11,977 bases of DNA from NCBI GenBank assembly GCA_964389005.1, contig CAYMCV010000075.1:1-11977 (forward strand), given 5' to 3'. Below are positions 1-6,846 of this stretch, piece by piece. The position numbers were made by a program, and so were the translations under genes. The first letter of the stretch is position 1. The number at the start of each line of letters is the position of its first letter. The DNA comes from CAYMCV01 sp964389005. Lineage in GTDB: Bacteria > Bacillota > Clostridia > Lachnospirales > Lachnospiraceae. The notes beneath the pieces were generated by a model. The model saw only the letters and a program-made list of their open reading frames with translations, was not told the origin of the DNA and made no database searches.

Positions 1-74
1 GAAATTGGGTAAACATTTTATACCTATCGTGTCCTTGACATGGGGTACAGTTTATTTGTAGTCTTTAATTATTT

Positions 75-110
75 GGGGCCTAATTCTCCATTTTTCATTT
101 ATTAGGCCCT
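75..110. repeat. GC-rich inverted repeat (hairpin)
   Basis: The arms ggggcctaat (75-84) and attaggccct (101-110) pair over nine perfect positions plus one outer G-T pair, around a 16-base AT-rich loop (85-100). No T-run follows directly on either strand, so it is not a classical intrinsic terminator. It directly abuts the 30-bp repeat array, which suggests that the two belong to one intergenic element. It lies about 270 bases beyond the stop of the lipoprotein gene, far for that operon's terminator. Confidence 0.7.
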
Positions 111-259
111 TTATGTGCTATTAATACAATTTCTTTTCGCCCCTGCACTGTCGACTCAATTCTATTTCGACCTTGTGCTATCAATTTATTTCTTTTCGCC
201 CCTGCACTATCAACTCAATTCCATTTCGACCCTGCACCATCAACTCAATTTCCTCTCAA
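111..259. repeat. Degenerate 30-bp tandem repeats, five units
   Basis: Five units can be aligned: 111-140, 141-170, 171-199, 200-229 and 230-259. They are of two kinds. Kind A (141, 200, 230) starts ccctgcac and continues with a (t/c)(a/g)actcaatt core; its first two copies end in atttcga. Kind B (111, 171) carries tgtgcta and ends in tttcttttcgc. The order B-A-B-A-A implies that a 60-bp B-A dimer was duplicated. One unit is 29 bases, so a reading frame is not kept through the array, which argues against a coding role. Function unknown. Confidence 0.75.
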
Positions 260-381
260 GCAGAAACAGGAGGGCAAGCAAGCTAAAAATCACTTAACCC
301 ATTTTGAGCCACCTCATACACAATCAAATTACTCGCGGTATAGTTCCTTTTGAATCATCGCTCCGACACCTTTCGCAAACC

Positions 382-1416
382 TTATGGCTCGTAATGCTCC
401 GTCATCGTAAACACATCGATTACCGTTCCGGCTTCATCCGAAAGCGTCATCGTCCAGGTATCGTTTTCCTTATTCGACTTTGCATAATAGCCGGGTAAAA
501 AGTAGTATGTTCGCTCGTCCAACTTATAGAACTCTGTGTAGAAATCCAAATATGTACATGTTCCGATATTCGGCCATACTTCTTCCCATTCTTGCAAATC
601 ATAACCGTAGCCCGTATAAATGCTGATTGACAGGCTCTCACCGTTTTGTCCCACATAACTGCCCGCGATTGCATCGTCTTCTCCCGCAAAACTCGTGGAC
701 TGTACATCCGCAGCCATAATAGTTTCTTTGAGTTGTCGCATCTGCTGTTCCAATGATTCGCCATATCCGCCTTCTTTATATCTATCGGAAATAATCTCTG
801 TCCCGTCAAGGGAAACATCAATGTAATCCAATATTGAATTCCGATTATAATCCTCGTAACAGATATAATAGTTCAAAACAAATGAGTAGTAATCCTTGCC
901 ATAGGAAAGTCCTCTATATGACAGTATTGTTTTATCCTTTTCTATTGCTTCTTGATTGCCGTCATATTTCTCATAGGAGTTTCCGTCTTCATTATACTGC
1001 ACCACCACGTATCCGATAGTCGTCGTCTCACTATGCGGTACCTGCTTGCAATACACACTGTACTCCGTTAACTTCGAATCCCCATAGACATAATCAAGTG
1101 CCAAATTCAAGGCTTCCCGATTCGTAATTTCAATTTCCTCTTCGCTCTCCTGTGAAGCAACCTCGCTTTCCTCTGAAGAAACTTCCCTTTCCTGTGCAGC
1201 AACTCCACTTTCATGCGGTTCCTGACTGTCTTCACTTTCCTGTTCGCTATTTTCTGACGCGCTAACAGATGATTGCGCTTCCTTTGATAATTCCGTCGTC
1301 TCCCGGGTGCTCTCTCCTTCGCTCTCCTGAACTTTCGCTCCTTTACATCCCACCGTAAAAAGAAGTAAAAAACAAATAGCCAAACAAATTCCTCTTTTCA
1401 TACCCTTTCTCCTCAT
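382..1416 (-). CDS. Putative lipoprotein with Ser/Glu-rich linker
   Basis: A secreted, lipid-anchored protein of unknown function, about 344 residues. The N-terminus has basic residues (MRRKGMKRG), a hydrophobic stretch and a lipobox-like TVGC, giving a lipidated Cys near residue 24. A low-complexity linker of Ser, Glu, Thr and Gln follows (about residues 29-97, with repeats such as SEESEVASQESEE), typical of spacers that hold a domain away from the membrane. The remaining ~245 residues are rich in Tyr, Asp and Gly and form an unrecognised domain ending MTEHYEP. The ATG at 1416 has AGGGG seven bases upstream, and the gene starts 11 bases after the stop of the EAL gene, so the two are probably co-transcribed. 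A second ATG at 1401 with AGGAG seven bases upstream is equally plausible. An in-frame ATG at 1443 overlaps the EAL gene and is less likely. No function can be given beyond surface lipoprotein. Confidence 0.85.
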   Translation of the reverse strand: MRRKGMKRGICLAICFLLLFTVGCKGAKVQESEGESTRETTELSKEAQSSVSASENSEQESEDSQEPHESGVAAQEREVSSEESEVASQESEEEIEITNREALNLALDYVYGDSKLTEYSVYCKQVPHSETTTIGYVVVQYNEDGNSYEKYDGNQEAIEKDKTILSYRGLSYGKDYYSFVLNYYICYEDYNRNSILDYIDVSLDGTEIISDRYKEGGYGESLEQQMRQLKETIMAADVQSTSFAGEDDAIAGSYVGQNGESLSISIYTGYGYDLQEWEEVWPNIGTCTYLDFYTEFYKLDERTYYFLPGYYAKSNKENDTWTMTLSDEAGTVIDVFTMTEHYEP

Positions 1417-1427
1417 GCTATATCCCC

Positions 1428-2705
1428 TCACATCTTCATACACAGTTTCTCATACTCCTCTACGGGCATGGGTTTACCGAAGAAAAAGCCCTGTACATAC
1501 TCACAGCCGAGTTCACGCAAGAACGAAACCTGCTCCGCCTTCTCGACTCCTTCCGCCACCAGTGTCATATCCAGAGCCTTTGCCATCTTGACCACCGATT
1601 CCACAATACATTCGCTTCGCCCCGGGATTTCAGACTGTGTAAAGAATTTCATGTCAATCTTTAAAATGTCCACCGGTAAATCTTTGAGCATGTTGAGTGA
1701 TGAATAGCCGCTTCCGAAATCATCCATCAGACAAACAAACCCTTTTTCCTGCAATTGTCGTAAATACTCTTTCACCGTGTCCTGATGATCCGTATATGCG
1801 CTCTCCGTCAGTTCCAATTGTATCAGTTCATTCGGCACGTTATACCTCTCTGTCAACTCACAGATTCTCTCAACCAGTCTGGAATTGTACAGGTTCACGC
1901 GCGAGATATTGACAGAGATGGGAAGCGGTGTCAAACCGGCATCCAACCACTTTCGTAACAATATACATGTCTGTTCCCACATATAATAATCCAATTTGGA
2001 AATAAAACCGTTCTTTTCAAATATTGGGATAAAAAGTGACGGGGAAATAATCCCCTTATCTTTATGATTCCACCGCGCCAGTGCTTCCGCGCCTGCCGGC
2101 TTCTGTGTGATTATGTCATACTTTGGCTGCAAATAGAGCATAAACTCTTGGTCTGCCAACGCTTTCTTCATCTCATTGATAATTTCATGTTCCGTCTCAA
2201 CGCGAAGGCTCATGCTCTCTTCGAAGAAAGAATATTTCTCCGTATATTTGTTTTTGGCACTCCAAGCGGCAATCTCCGCATAGTAGAACATCTTATCAAT
2301 CGAAATCAAACGGTCTTTGACCAGATAAATTCCGAATGAGGTAATGATATCAAAATCCAATCGATAACTCGCAAGACGCTCCTCCATTCGCCGAATCAAC
2401 AGTTGAATGTCATCTGTGGTCTCGTAAGACATACATATGCCAAAAATATCGCCTTCAATTCTTCCATAAACAAAATCTGGGAACTCATCCGCAAACTCAC
2501 GCAACAAATCTGCGATAAAACGCAATAACTTATCCGCACGGCGACGACCGAAAAAGGAATTGATCATTCCGAAATGGTCAATGTCAAAATGCATCACTGC
2601 AAATTGCTTCTCTGCATGATCGGTCATGGTCTGCTTCGCTGCCTTGAAAAAACTTCTCTTGTTATAGATGCCCGTCATCGCATCGTACTCTACCAAATAG
2701 CGCAA
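1428..2705 (-). CDS. Degenerate GGDEF plus active-looking EAL, cyclic-di-GMP phosphodiesterase
   Basis: About 425 residues. The GGDEF domain (about 5-165) keeps DIDHF (41-45) and the Asn of INSFFG, but the signature reads EGDIF (84-88); loss of the key Glu suggests no cyclase activity, perhaps a regulatory GTP-binding role. The EAL domain (about 185-425) has the catalytic set: E207 in AEAL, N266 in SVNIS, E298 in ELTE, D328/D329 in DDFGSG, K349 in LKID, E385 in AEGVE, Q405 in QGFFFGKP. Hydrolysis of c-di-GMP to pGpG is therefore predicted. The only start is a TTG at 2705 inside the receiver gene, in another frame, with no good ribosome binding site. The sequence upstream of RYLVEYDAMTGIYN matches where the family normally joins its receiver domain, so this is probably the 3' part of one frameshifted REC-GGDEF-EAL gene. 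The lipoprotein gene follows closely. Confidence 0.88.
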   Translation of the reverse strand: MRYLVEYDAMTGIYNKRSFFKAAKQTMTDHAEKQFAVMHFDIDHFGMINSFFGRRRADKLLRFIADLLREFADEFPDFVYGRIEGDIFGICMSYETTDDIQLLIRRMEERLASYRLDFDIITSFGIYLVKDRLISIDKMFYYAEIAAWSAKNKYTEKYSFFEESMSLRVETEHEIINEMKKALADQEFMLYLQPKYDIITQKPAGAEALARWNHKDKGIISPSLFIPIFEKNGFISKLDYYMWEQTCILLRKWLDAGLTPLPISVNISRVNLYNSRLVERICELTERYNVPNELIQLELTESAYTDHQDTVKEYLRQLQEKGFVCLMDDFGSGYSSLNMLKDLPVDILKIDMKFFTQSEIPGRSECIVESVVKMAKALDMTLVAEGVEKAEQVSFLRELGCEYVQGFFFGKPMPVEEYEKLCMKM

Positions 2706-3078
2706 TTGTATTCTTCACGCGAAACAGCGTAATCTCCTCATCATAAGGCTTGGAAATAAAATCCCATGCACCGCCCTGTAACGCAAGTCGTTTCTTTTCC
2801 TTGTCACCGCTATTTGTGGTTACGATTGTAGGAATGTTCTTCAGCGCCTCGTTATTCAGAATATCTTTCAAAAGGCAACATCCGTCTGACTGCGTCACAA
2901 TCAAATCAATTACAACTGCCGAAATCTCGTCCTGCTGTTCCTCGAGAACCTTCATCGCTGCATCAATTCCCCCAACGGCAGTCACATGATATTTCTTCTT
3001 CAGAATTCTGGTTAATTCCTTACGGTCGTTTTCATCACTGTCAACGACAACAATTTTCTTCTTTGGTTCGCTTTTCAT
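2662..3078 (-). CDS. Response-regulator receiver domain, 5' part of a split REC-GGDEF-EAL gene
   Basis: The 138-residue product is a CheY-like receiver domain. Acidic pocket residues D13 and D15 lie in VVVDSDEND, the phospho-accepting Asp is D58 in VVIDLIV, the switch Thr is T87 or T88 in IVTTNSGD, and the conserved Lys is K110 in ISKPYDE. The partner kinase is unknown. After VKNTIA (to residue 126) the sequence becomes RVRCDDGHL, unlike any receiver end, while the overlapping frame reads RYLVEYDAMTGIYN of a GGDEF domain. The overlap with the downstream gene is 44 bases. The ATG at 3078 is preceded by AGGGGG at a suitable distance. A one-base change around 2662-2714 would fuse both parts into a protein of roughly 550 residues. 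If the frameshift is real, a phosphorylation signal would no longer be physically linked to the EAL domain. Confidence 0.85.
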   Translation of the reverse strand: MKSEPKKKIVVVDSDENDRKELTRILKKKYHVTAVGGIDAAMKVLEEQQDEISAVVIDLIVTQSDGCCLLKDILNNEALKNIPTIVTTNSGDKEKKRLALQGGAWDFISKPYDEEITLFRVKNTIALFGRVRCDDGHL

Positions 3079-3131
3079 ATGTTTCGTCCCCCTGATTATG
3101 CTTCATCCGATACGAAATATGCTGTTACCAT

Positions 3132-3158
3132 TTTATACCATTTCTGTTCAAATTACAA
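3132..3158 (-). promoter_or_regulatory. Candidate promoter of the REC/EAL/lipoprotein unit
   Basis: Read on the minus strand, a TATAAA box (3132-3137) preceded by TGG forms an extended -10 element. A TTGTAA hexamer (3153-3158) lies 15 bases upstream, a short spacing, which the extended -10 could tolerate. It lies about 55 bases ahead of the receiver start codon. The call rests on sequence match only. Confidence 0.45.
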
Positions 3159-3248
3159 TCTTACAAATTTCAAACCCTCCAATGTAACACCAACCTTTTT
3201 CATTGTGTTAAGGTACAATACAGATCTAAAAATCATGCGTATTCATAC

Positions 3249-3277
3249 TTGCGCAAAGCACTTAATGAACATAAAAT
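3249..3277 (+). promoter_or_regulatory. Candidate promoter of the MFS gene
   Basis: TTGCGC (3249-3254) and TAAAAT (3272-3277) are separated by exactly 17 bases. The ribosome binding site GGAGG (3285-3289) and the ATG at 3295 follow at once, so a transcript starting about seven bases after the -10 would have a leader of only about ten bases, starting close to the Shine-Dalgarno sequence. A further upstream start is possible, but no better hexamer pair is seen. Confidence 0.45.
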
Positions 3278-3294
3278 AGAACACGGAGGTAATT

Positions 3295-4506
3295 ATGAAA
3301 AACAAAAAAGCAACCCTTTTTCTCATCAGCCAAGCCATCACGCTCTTTGGCTCTTCGGTGGTACAATTTGGAATTGTCTGGTATGTCACACTGTCTACGA
3401 CATCCGGAATCTGGGTTTCGGCCCTAACTGTGGCAGCATATTTGCCACAATTTATCATATCGTTTTTTGCCGGTGTATGGGCAGACCGCTATCCGCGCAA
3501 ACGCCTGATTATACTGGCAGACAGCGGCATTGCATTATCGACACTCCTCCTGGTATTGCTGATTCCGTATCTCAATGTGGGAACGCCGCTTTTGATGGCA
3601 CTGATTATCATATCCGCCATTCGTTCCATCGGCGCCGGAATCCAGACTCCTGCCGTCAATGCTATGATTCCGCAATTGGTGGCGGAAGATCAACTGATGA
3701 AATATAACGGTTTGAATTCAACCGTACAGTCATTGGTTCAATTTCTTGCGCCCGCTGCTGCAGGCGCAGTCATGTCCTATCTCACGCTCTCGATGACTTT
3801 GTGGATTGACATAGCAACTGCGATTGTAGGTGTTGGATTGTTGGCAACGATTGCGATTCCTTTTGAAAAGAAAGAACAGACGCAATCCATGTTTGCAGAG
3901 ATGAAAGCCGGCTATCAATATGCCGTAAAAGAAAAGTTTATCGGTTCATTGTTGTTGATTTTTGGTATATTTATTTTTCTCTGCGTTCCCGCAGGATTTC
4001 TGGCAACACTGTATGTCAGCCGTTACTACGGTGACACCTATTGGTACTTAACTTTGGTGGAAGTCATCGGCTTCATCGGAATGATGGGTGGCGGACTCTT
4101 AATCGGAACGTGGGGTGGATTTAAAAATCGCGTCAAAACACTCTTTGTCGGCGTCACTGCCTTTGGATTGCTCGCCATCGCGATGGGACTTGTTCTCAAT
4201 TTCCCCGTTTATCTGATATTGATGGCAGTTTACGGAATCGCACTTACCATGGTGCAAACTGCTTGCACCACGCTGTTACAGGAACATACGGCTATGGAAA
4301 TGCAAGGGCGCATCTTCGGCCTGTTCGGTGCCATGTTCTCCGGTTTTCTTCCGCTTGGAATGGCGGTATTCGGTCCGCTCTCCGACTTGGTATCCATGCG
4401 TATCCTGATGGTGGCTTCCGGTGTTCTCTTACTTGTAATCGCAGCTTGGATTGTACTGAATCGCAAGTTTTATCATCATGGCAAGCCTGACGCATCAGCG
4501 CAGTAA
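3295..4506 (+). CDS. MFS exporter, DHA3 (MefA/EntS-like) type
   Basis: A 403-residue integral membrane protein with about 12 hydrophobic segments, the usual length for this group. The N-terminal segment ITLFGSSVVQFGIVWYV, the loop motif GVWADRYPRKR (residues 60-70, the MFS motif A region between helices 2 and 3) and the second-half segment LFGLFGAMFSGFLPLGMAVFGPLSD resemble DHA3-family proton-driven drug exporters, the group of macrolide efflux MefA and enterobactin exporter EntS. The substrate cannot be told from sequence; macrolides, other drugs or a small metabolite are possible. The start has a strong GGAGG five bases upstream. It is the only plus-strand gene here, divergent from the receiver gene with a 216-base gap holding both promoters, and convergent with the YjbR-fusion gene, 34 bases from its end. 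No clear terminator is visible in that gap. Confidence 0.9.
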   Translation: MKNKKATLFLISQAITLFGSSVVQFGIVWYVTLSTTSGIWVSALTVAAYLPQFIISFFAGVWADRYPRKRLIILADSGIALSTLLLVLLIPYLNVGTPLLMALIIISAIRSIGAGIQTPAVNAMIPQLVAEDQLMKYNGLNSTVQSLVQFLAPAAAGAVMSYLTLSMTLWIDIATAIVGVGLLATIAIPFEKKEQTQSMFAEMKAGYQYAVKEKFIGSLLLIFGIFIFLCVPAGFLATLYVSRYYGDTYWYLTLVEVIGFIGMMGGGLLIGTWGGFKNRVKTLFVGVTAFGLLAIAMGLVLNFPVYLILMAVYGIALTMVQTACTTLLQEHTAMEMQGRIFGLFGAMFSGFLPLGMAVFGPLSDLVSMRILMVASGVLLLVIAAWIVLNRKFYHHGKPDASAQ

Positions 4507-4540
4507 GCGGTGTTAAGCCATATCAAAGTATCAGGACTTC

Positions 4541-5185
4541 CTACTTAGATTTGGGCTCTTCCGGCTTCCATCCGTAAATACTTAAATCAACCTTCCCGTC
4601 GATGACCGCAATACCTTCGGCTTCGAGCAATTTGGCTTGTGCACCCGCACCGCCGAAGGCAAATTCTCCTGCCAACACACCTTTGGCATTGACCACTCGA
4701 TAGCAGGGAATTCCGTCCGGATCCGGATTTTTATGCAATGCATTTCCGACGGCTCGCGCCATATTTTTATCTCCTGCGACATACGCCACCTGACCGTATG
4801 TCGCAACATGTCCATAGGGAATTTGCTTGACCGCCTCGTAAATACGCTTTGCGGGACAGTCCGTAAGACAATCATAGCTCTGGGCAATCATCAGTTTCAC
4901 ATCTTGGTCCGGAATCGTCCCATCAAGAATCACGGTGCTCCAATGCTCCTTGTTCTGATGATAACCGGGGATGACCGACGCATATACGCTGCGCCAGAAA
5001 TAAGCACTGTCCGGATTCACTTTGACATTCAAATTGATGTATCCGTCACGCTCATAAGTCCATAAAAATACTTTTTTGGTGTCTTTGATTCGAACCAGCT
5101 GCCAATTGTCGTCATGAAAAGGTGCATCTTGGTACGTCTGCGGAAACGAAAGCGCATAAGCAAGTGCTTCTTCTCTGGTCGTCAT
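4541..5185 (-). CDS. YjbR/MmcQ domain fused to an alkyltransferase-like (AGT) DNA-binding domain
   Basis: A 214-residue two-domain protein. Residues 1 to about 108 are a MmcQ/YjbR (DUF419) domain, recognised by PFHDDNWQLVR and PGYHQNKEHWSTV. Residues 113-192 match the DNA-binding domain of O6-alkylguanine-DNA alkyltransferases: IPYGHVATYGQVA, the helix with the base-flipping Arg (R144 in ARAVG), an Asn before the active site (N153), IPCYRVV and LLEAEG (E190). The Cys expected to accept alkyl groups is present (C161), unlike alkyltransferase-like proteins, which have Trp, but the next residue is Tyr162 where classical enzymes have His of the Cys-His-Glu relay. It could be a true repair enzyme with altered chemistry or a lesion-binding protein. 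The ATG is preceded by GGGGG and starts 18 bases after the ABC membrane subunit's stop, implying one operon. Domain calls are firm; activity is open. Confidence 0.9.
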   Translation of the reverse strand: MTTREEALAYALSFPQTYQDAPFHDDNWQLVRIKDTKKVFLWTYERDGYINLNVKVNPDSAYFWRSVYASVIPGYHQNKEHWSTVILDGTIPDQDVKLMIAQSYDCLTDCPAKRIYEAVKQIPYGHVATYGQVAYVAGDKNMARAVGNALHKNPDPDGIPCYRVVNAKGVLAGEFAFGGAGAQAKLLEAEGIAVIDGKVDLSIYGWKPEEPKSK

Positions 5186-5203
5186 GTCGCTCTGCCCCCT
5201 TTT

Positions 5204-6844
5204 CTATGCTTTGCCGATGACCAGCAACTTCGATGAAATCCACAAAAATACCACGCCGAGACACACATTCACCAACACCCCGAAAATATTTGCAAGTGGG
5301 AAGAAAAACGAAAGCGCCAGCGTAATCGCCATCGGGAAAATACCAAACATCTTGAAAAACATGGCAAACATGGACTTCACCACTTCCGGAATATAGGTCG
5401 GAAGAAGCAAATCTACCAGCAATCCCGTGTTGGACAGCATGAACTCAAACGCAACCGCAAGCAACAGCCAGACAATGCACGATGGCACATCCGCCCGCAA
5501 CATGATGCCACCAATCACAAATGCCGGAATCATATCAATCGCCGCAATCAGCGTGCTCCCCAGAATACTGTAACCAAGCTTTGCAAACGAGCGTTCCGGA
5601 ATCATATACATAAAAGTCATTTGTGTCTCTTTGGCAATCGGATTCCCATAATTTCTGACATAACAAACCACCAACATCAACGCGCCAAACGCCGCAAAGC
5701 TCGGAAGTTCCGCTATTTTGAGCAGAAACAGTGCAACCAAAACGGCGACGGCAATGTATGTAATACCGGTGTTCGTAATGATTCCCAATTTTGCGAATCT
5801 TTTACGATTATAAAACTGGTTGACCAAAAAGCAAGACGCACCCTGCCCTCTGCCGATTTCGTTGGTTTTGGTTTCTTTTTTATGTTTGTTGTTATTCTTC
5901 ATTCCGCTCTTCGCGGCTTCCATTCTCTCATAAAAATTCGTTGCCTTTGTAATGCAATCTTCATAAAAATCAACCTGAATATTCCAAATAATCAGTACTA
6001 TGGCAACAAGGCCCAGCAAAATCAAAGCCAAGTAAATACATGCTCCGACAAGTTTGCCTGTCAGTATCGAATTGGTCAGTCCGGTAATCCAGCCGAACAT
6101 AGGAACGCACATTGCGGGCTGTGACAAAAAGATGGTTCTTGCCGCCGTAAGCGCATCCGTCTGTTGTTGTTGCATAACGATAAAAACCAAAGCACCGAGG
6201 ATGAGCAACACCACCCAGAGACCTCGTCTGACAATATTCTTCGCCCATTCTTTTCCTGCCGTCAGCGTGTAAACCAGAATTGAAGACAATTTGCAAAAAA
6301 TACTGAGCAAGAACCAAATTCCCAATAGATAAAAAGCATACGAAATCGGGATATTCAAGTTCAACACAAGATTGGGAATCTGTGCCATGACATAAATGGT
6401 ACTGAATAACATGAGCCCCATTTTGAGGATGGTTTTGTACAAAAGAATCGTCTGCGGCTTGATTGGCGCCGTCAACAGCAAATTGACATCCGCCATCGAA
6501 AACAGGTCTTCGCCGCTCCTTTTACCCGGATAAATATTAAAGATAAAAATAACTACCGTTAGGGCAAGTACAACCAACACCACATTTTGATAAATGACCG
6601 CCCATTCCTCCGCCGTCTTCTCGACCTCGTCCTCATCCGCTTCTTCGACTGTAACGTCTTCTGTCTCATTGTCCGATAATTGTTCCTGACTCTGTTCCAC
6701 AAAACTGCCGATTAAAACGGCTGTAAATCCACCCACTGCACCAAATGCAATGGAAATGACAATCACTACAGCCACCCAACTTTTAAAGAGTTTCTTGATT
6801 CCGTTGATGATTGTATGATACATGTAATATAATAACAGTCCCAT
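5204..6844 (-). CDS. Membrane subunit of a putative ABC exporter
   Basis: A 546-residue polytopic membrane protein, partner of the adjacent ABC ATPase. Many hydrophobic segments are seen, starting with about 22-48 and 84-105. The cytoplasmic-looking segment YPGKRSGEDLFSMADVNLLLTAPIKP (about 105-130) is typical of the 'putative ABC exporter' family (Pfam ABC_export), whose substrates are mostly unknown. Between the first two helices lies a strongly acidic loop (about 50-80, roughly half Asp/Glu), which should be outside the cell if the N-terminus is inside. A basic, Asn/Lys-rich segment (about 314-340, KNNNKHKKETK) splits the protein into two membrane halves. The start ATG has AGGGGA five bases upstream and lies two bases after the ATPase stop, so expression is tightly coupled. 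Family call is good; exporter function is inferred from the family. Confidence 0.88.
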   Translation of the reverse strand: MGLLLYYMYHTIINGIKKLFKSWVAVVIVISIAFGAVGGFTAVLIGSFVEQSQEQLSDNETEDVTVEEADEDEVEKTAEEWAVIYQNVVLVVLALTVVIFIFNIYPGKRSGEDLFSMADVNLLLTAPIKPQTILLYKTILKMGLMLFSTIYVMAQIPNLVLNLNIPISYAFYLLGIWFLLSIFCKLSSILVYTLTAGKEWAKNIVRRGLWVVLLILGALVFIVMQQQQTDALTAARTIFLSQPAMCVPMFGWITGLTNSILTGKLVGACIYLALILLGLVAIVLIIWNIQVDFYEDCITKATNFYERMEAAKSGMKNNNKHKKETKTNEIGRGQGASCFLVNQFYNRKRFAKLGIITNTGITYIAVAVLVALFLLKIAELPSFAAFGALMLVVCYVRNYGNPIAKETQMTFMYMIPERSFAKLGYSILGSTLIAAIDMIPAFVIGGIMLRADVPSCIVWLLLAVAFEFMLSNTGLLVDLLLPTYIPEVVKSMFAMFFKMFGIFPMAITLALSFFFPLANIFGVLVNVCLGVVFLWISSKLLVIGKA

Positions 6845-6846
6845 TT

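Larger units (their letters stand above)
1..381. other. Gene-free left edge
   Basis: No convincing protein gene is seen on either strand before the stop codon of the lipoprotein gene at 382. The stretch contains a perfect hairpin at 75-110 and a degenerate repeat array at 111-259, both listed separately. A TTGACA hexamer at 35-40 could be a -35 box with TGTAGT (57-62, 16-base spacing) as a poor -10, which would start a plus-strand transcript just before the hairpin; this is weak. The short reading frame through the repeats (115-297) has no ribosome binding site and low-complexity content. Nothing recognisable was found in 260-381. Confidence 0.6.

Noticed and set aside
111..259. Possible CRISPR array
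   Set aside because: Units are directly adjacent and similar along their whole length, with no unique spacers and no cas genes nearby.
115..297. 60-residue plus-strand reading frame through the repeats
   Set aside because: It consists of translated degenerate repeats, lacks a ribosome binding site, and the 29-base unit shows the array is not kept in frame.
305..389. GAGCCA/TGGCTC pair as terminator of the lipoprotein gene
   Set aside because: The arms are only six bases and about 73 bases apart, with no T-run; likely chance.
3243..3707. Overlapping reading frames on both strands at the MFS start (3243-3458 and 3249-3707)
   Set aside because: They are out-of-frame or antisense products of the MFS gene with no domain features; the MFS frame has the ribosome binding site and clear homology.
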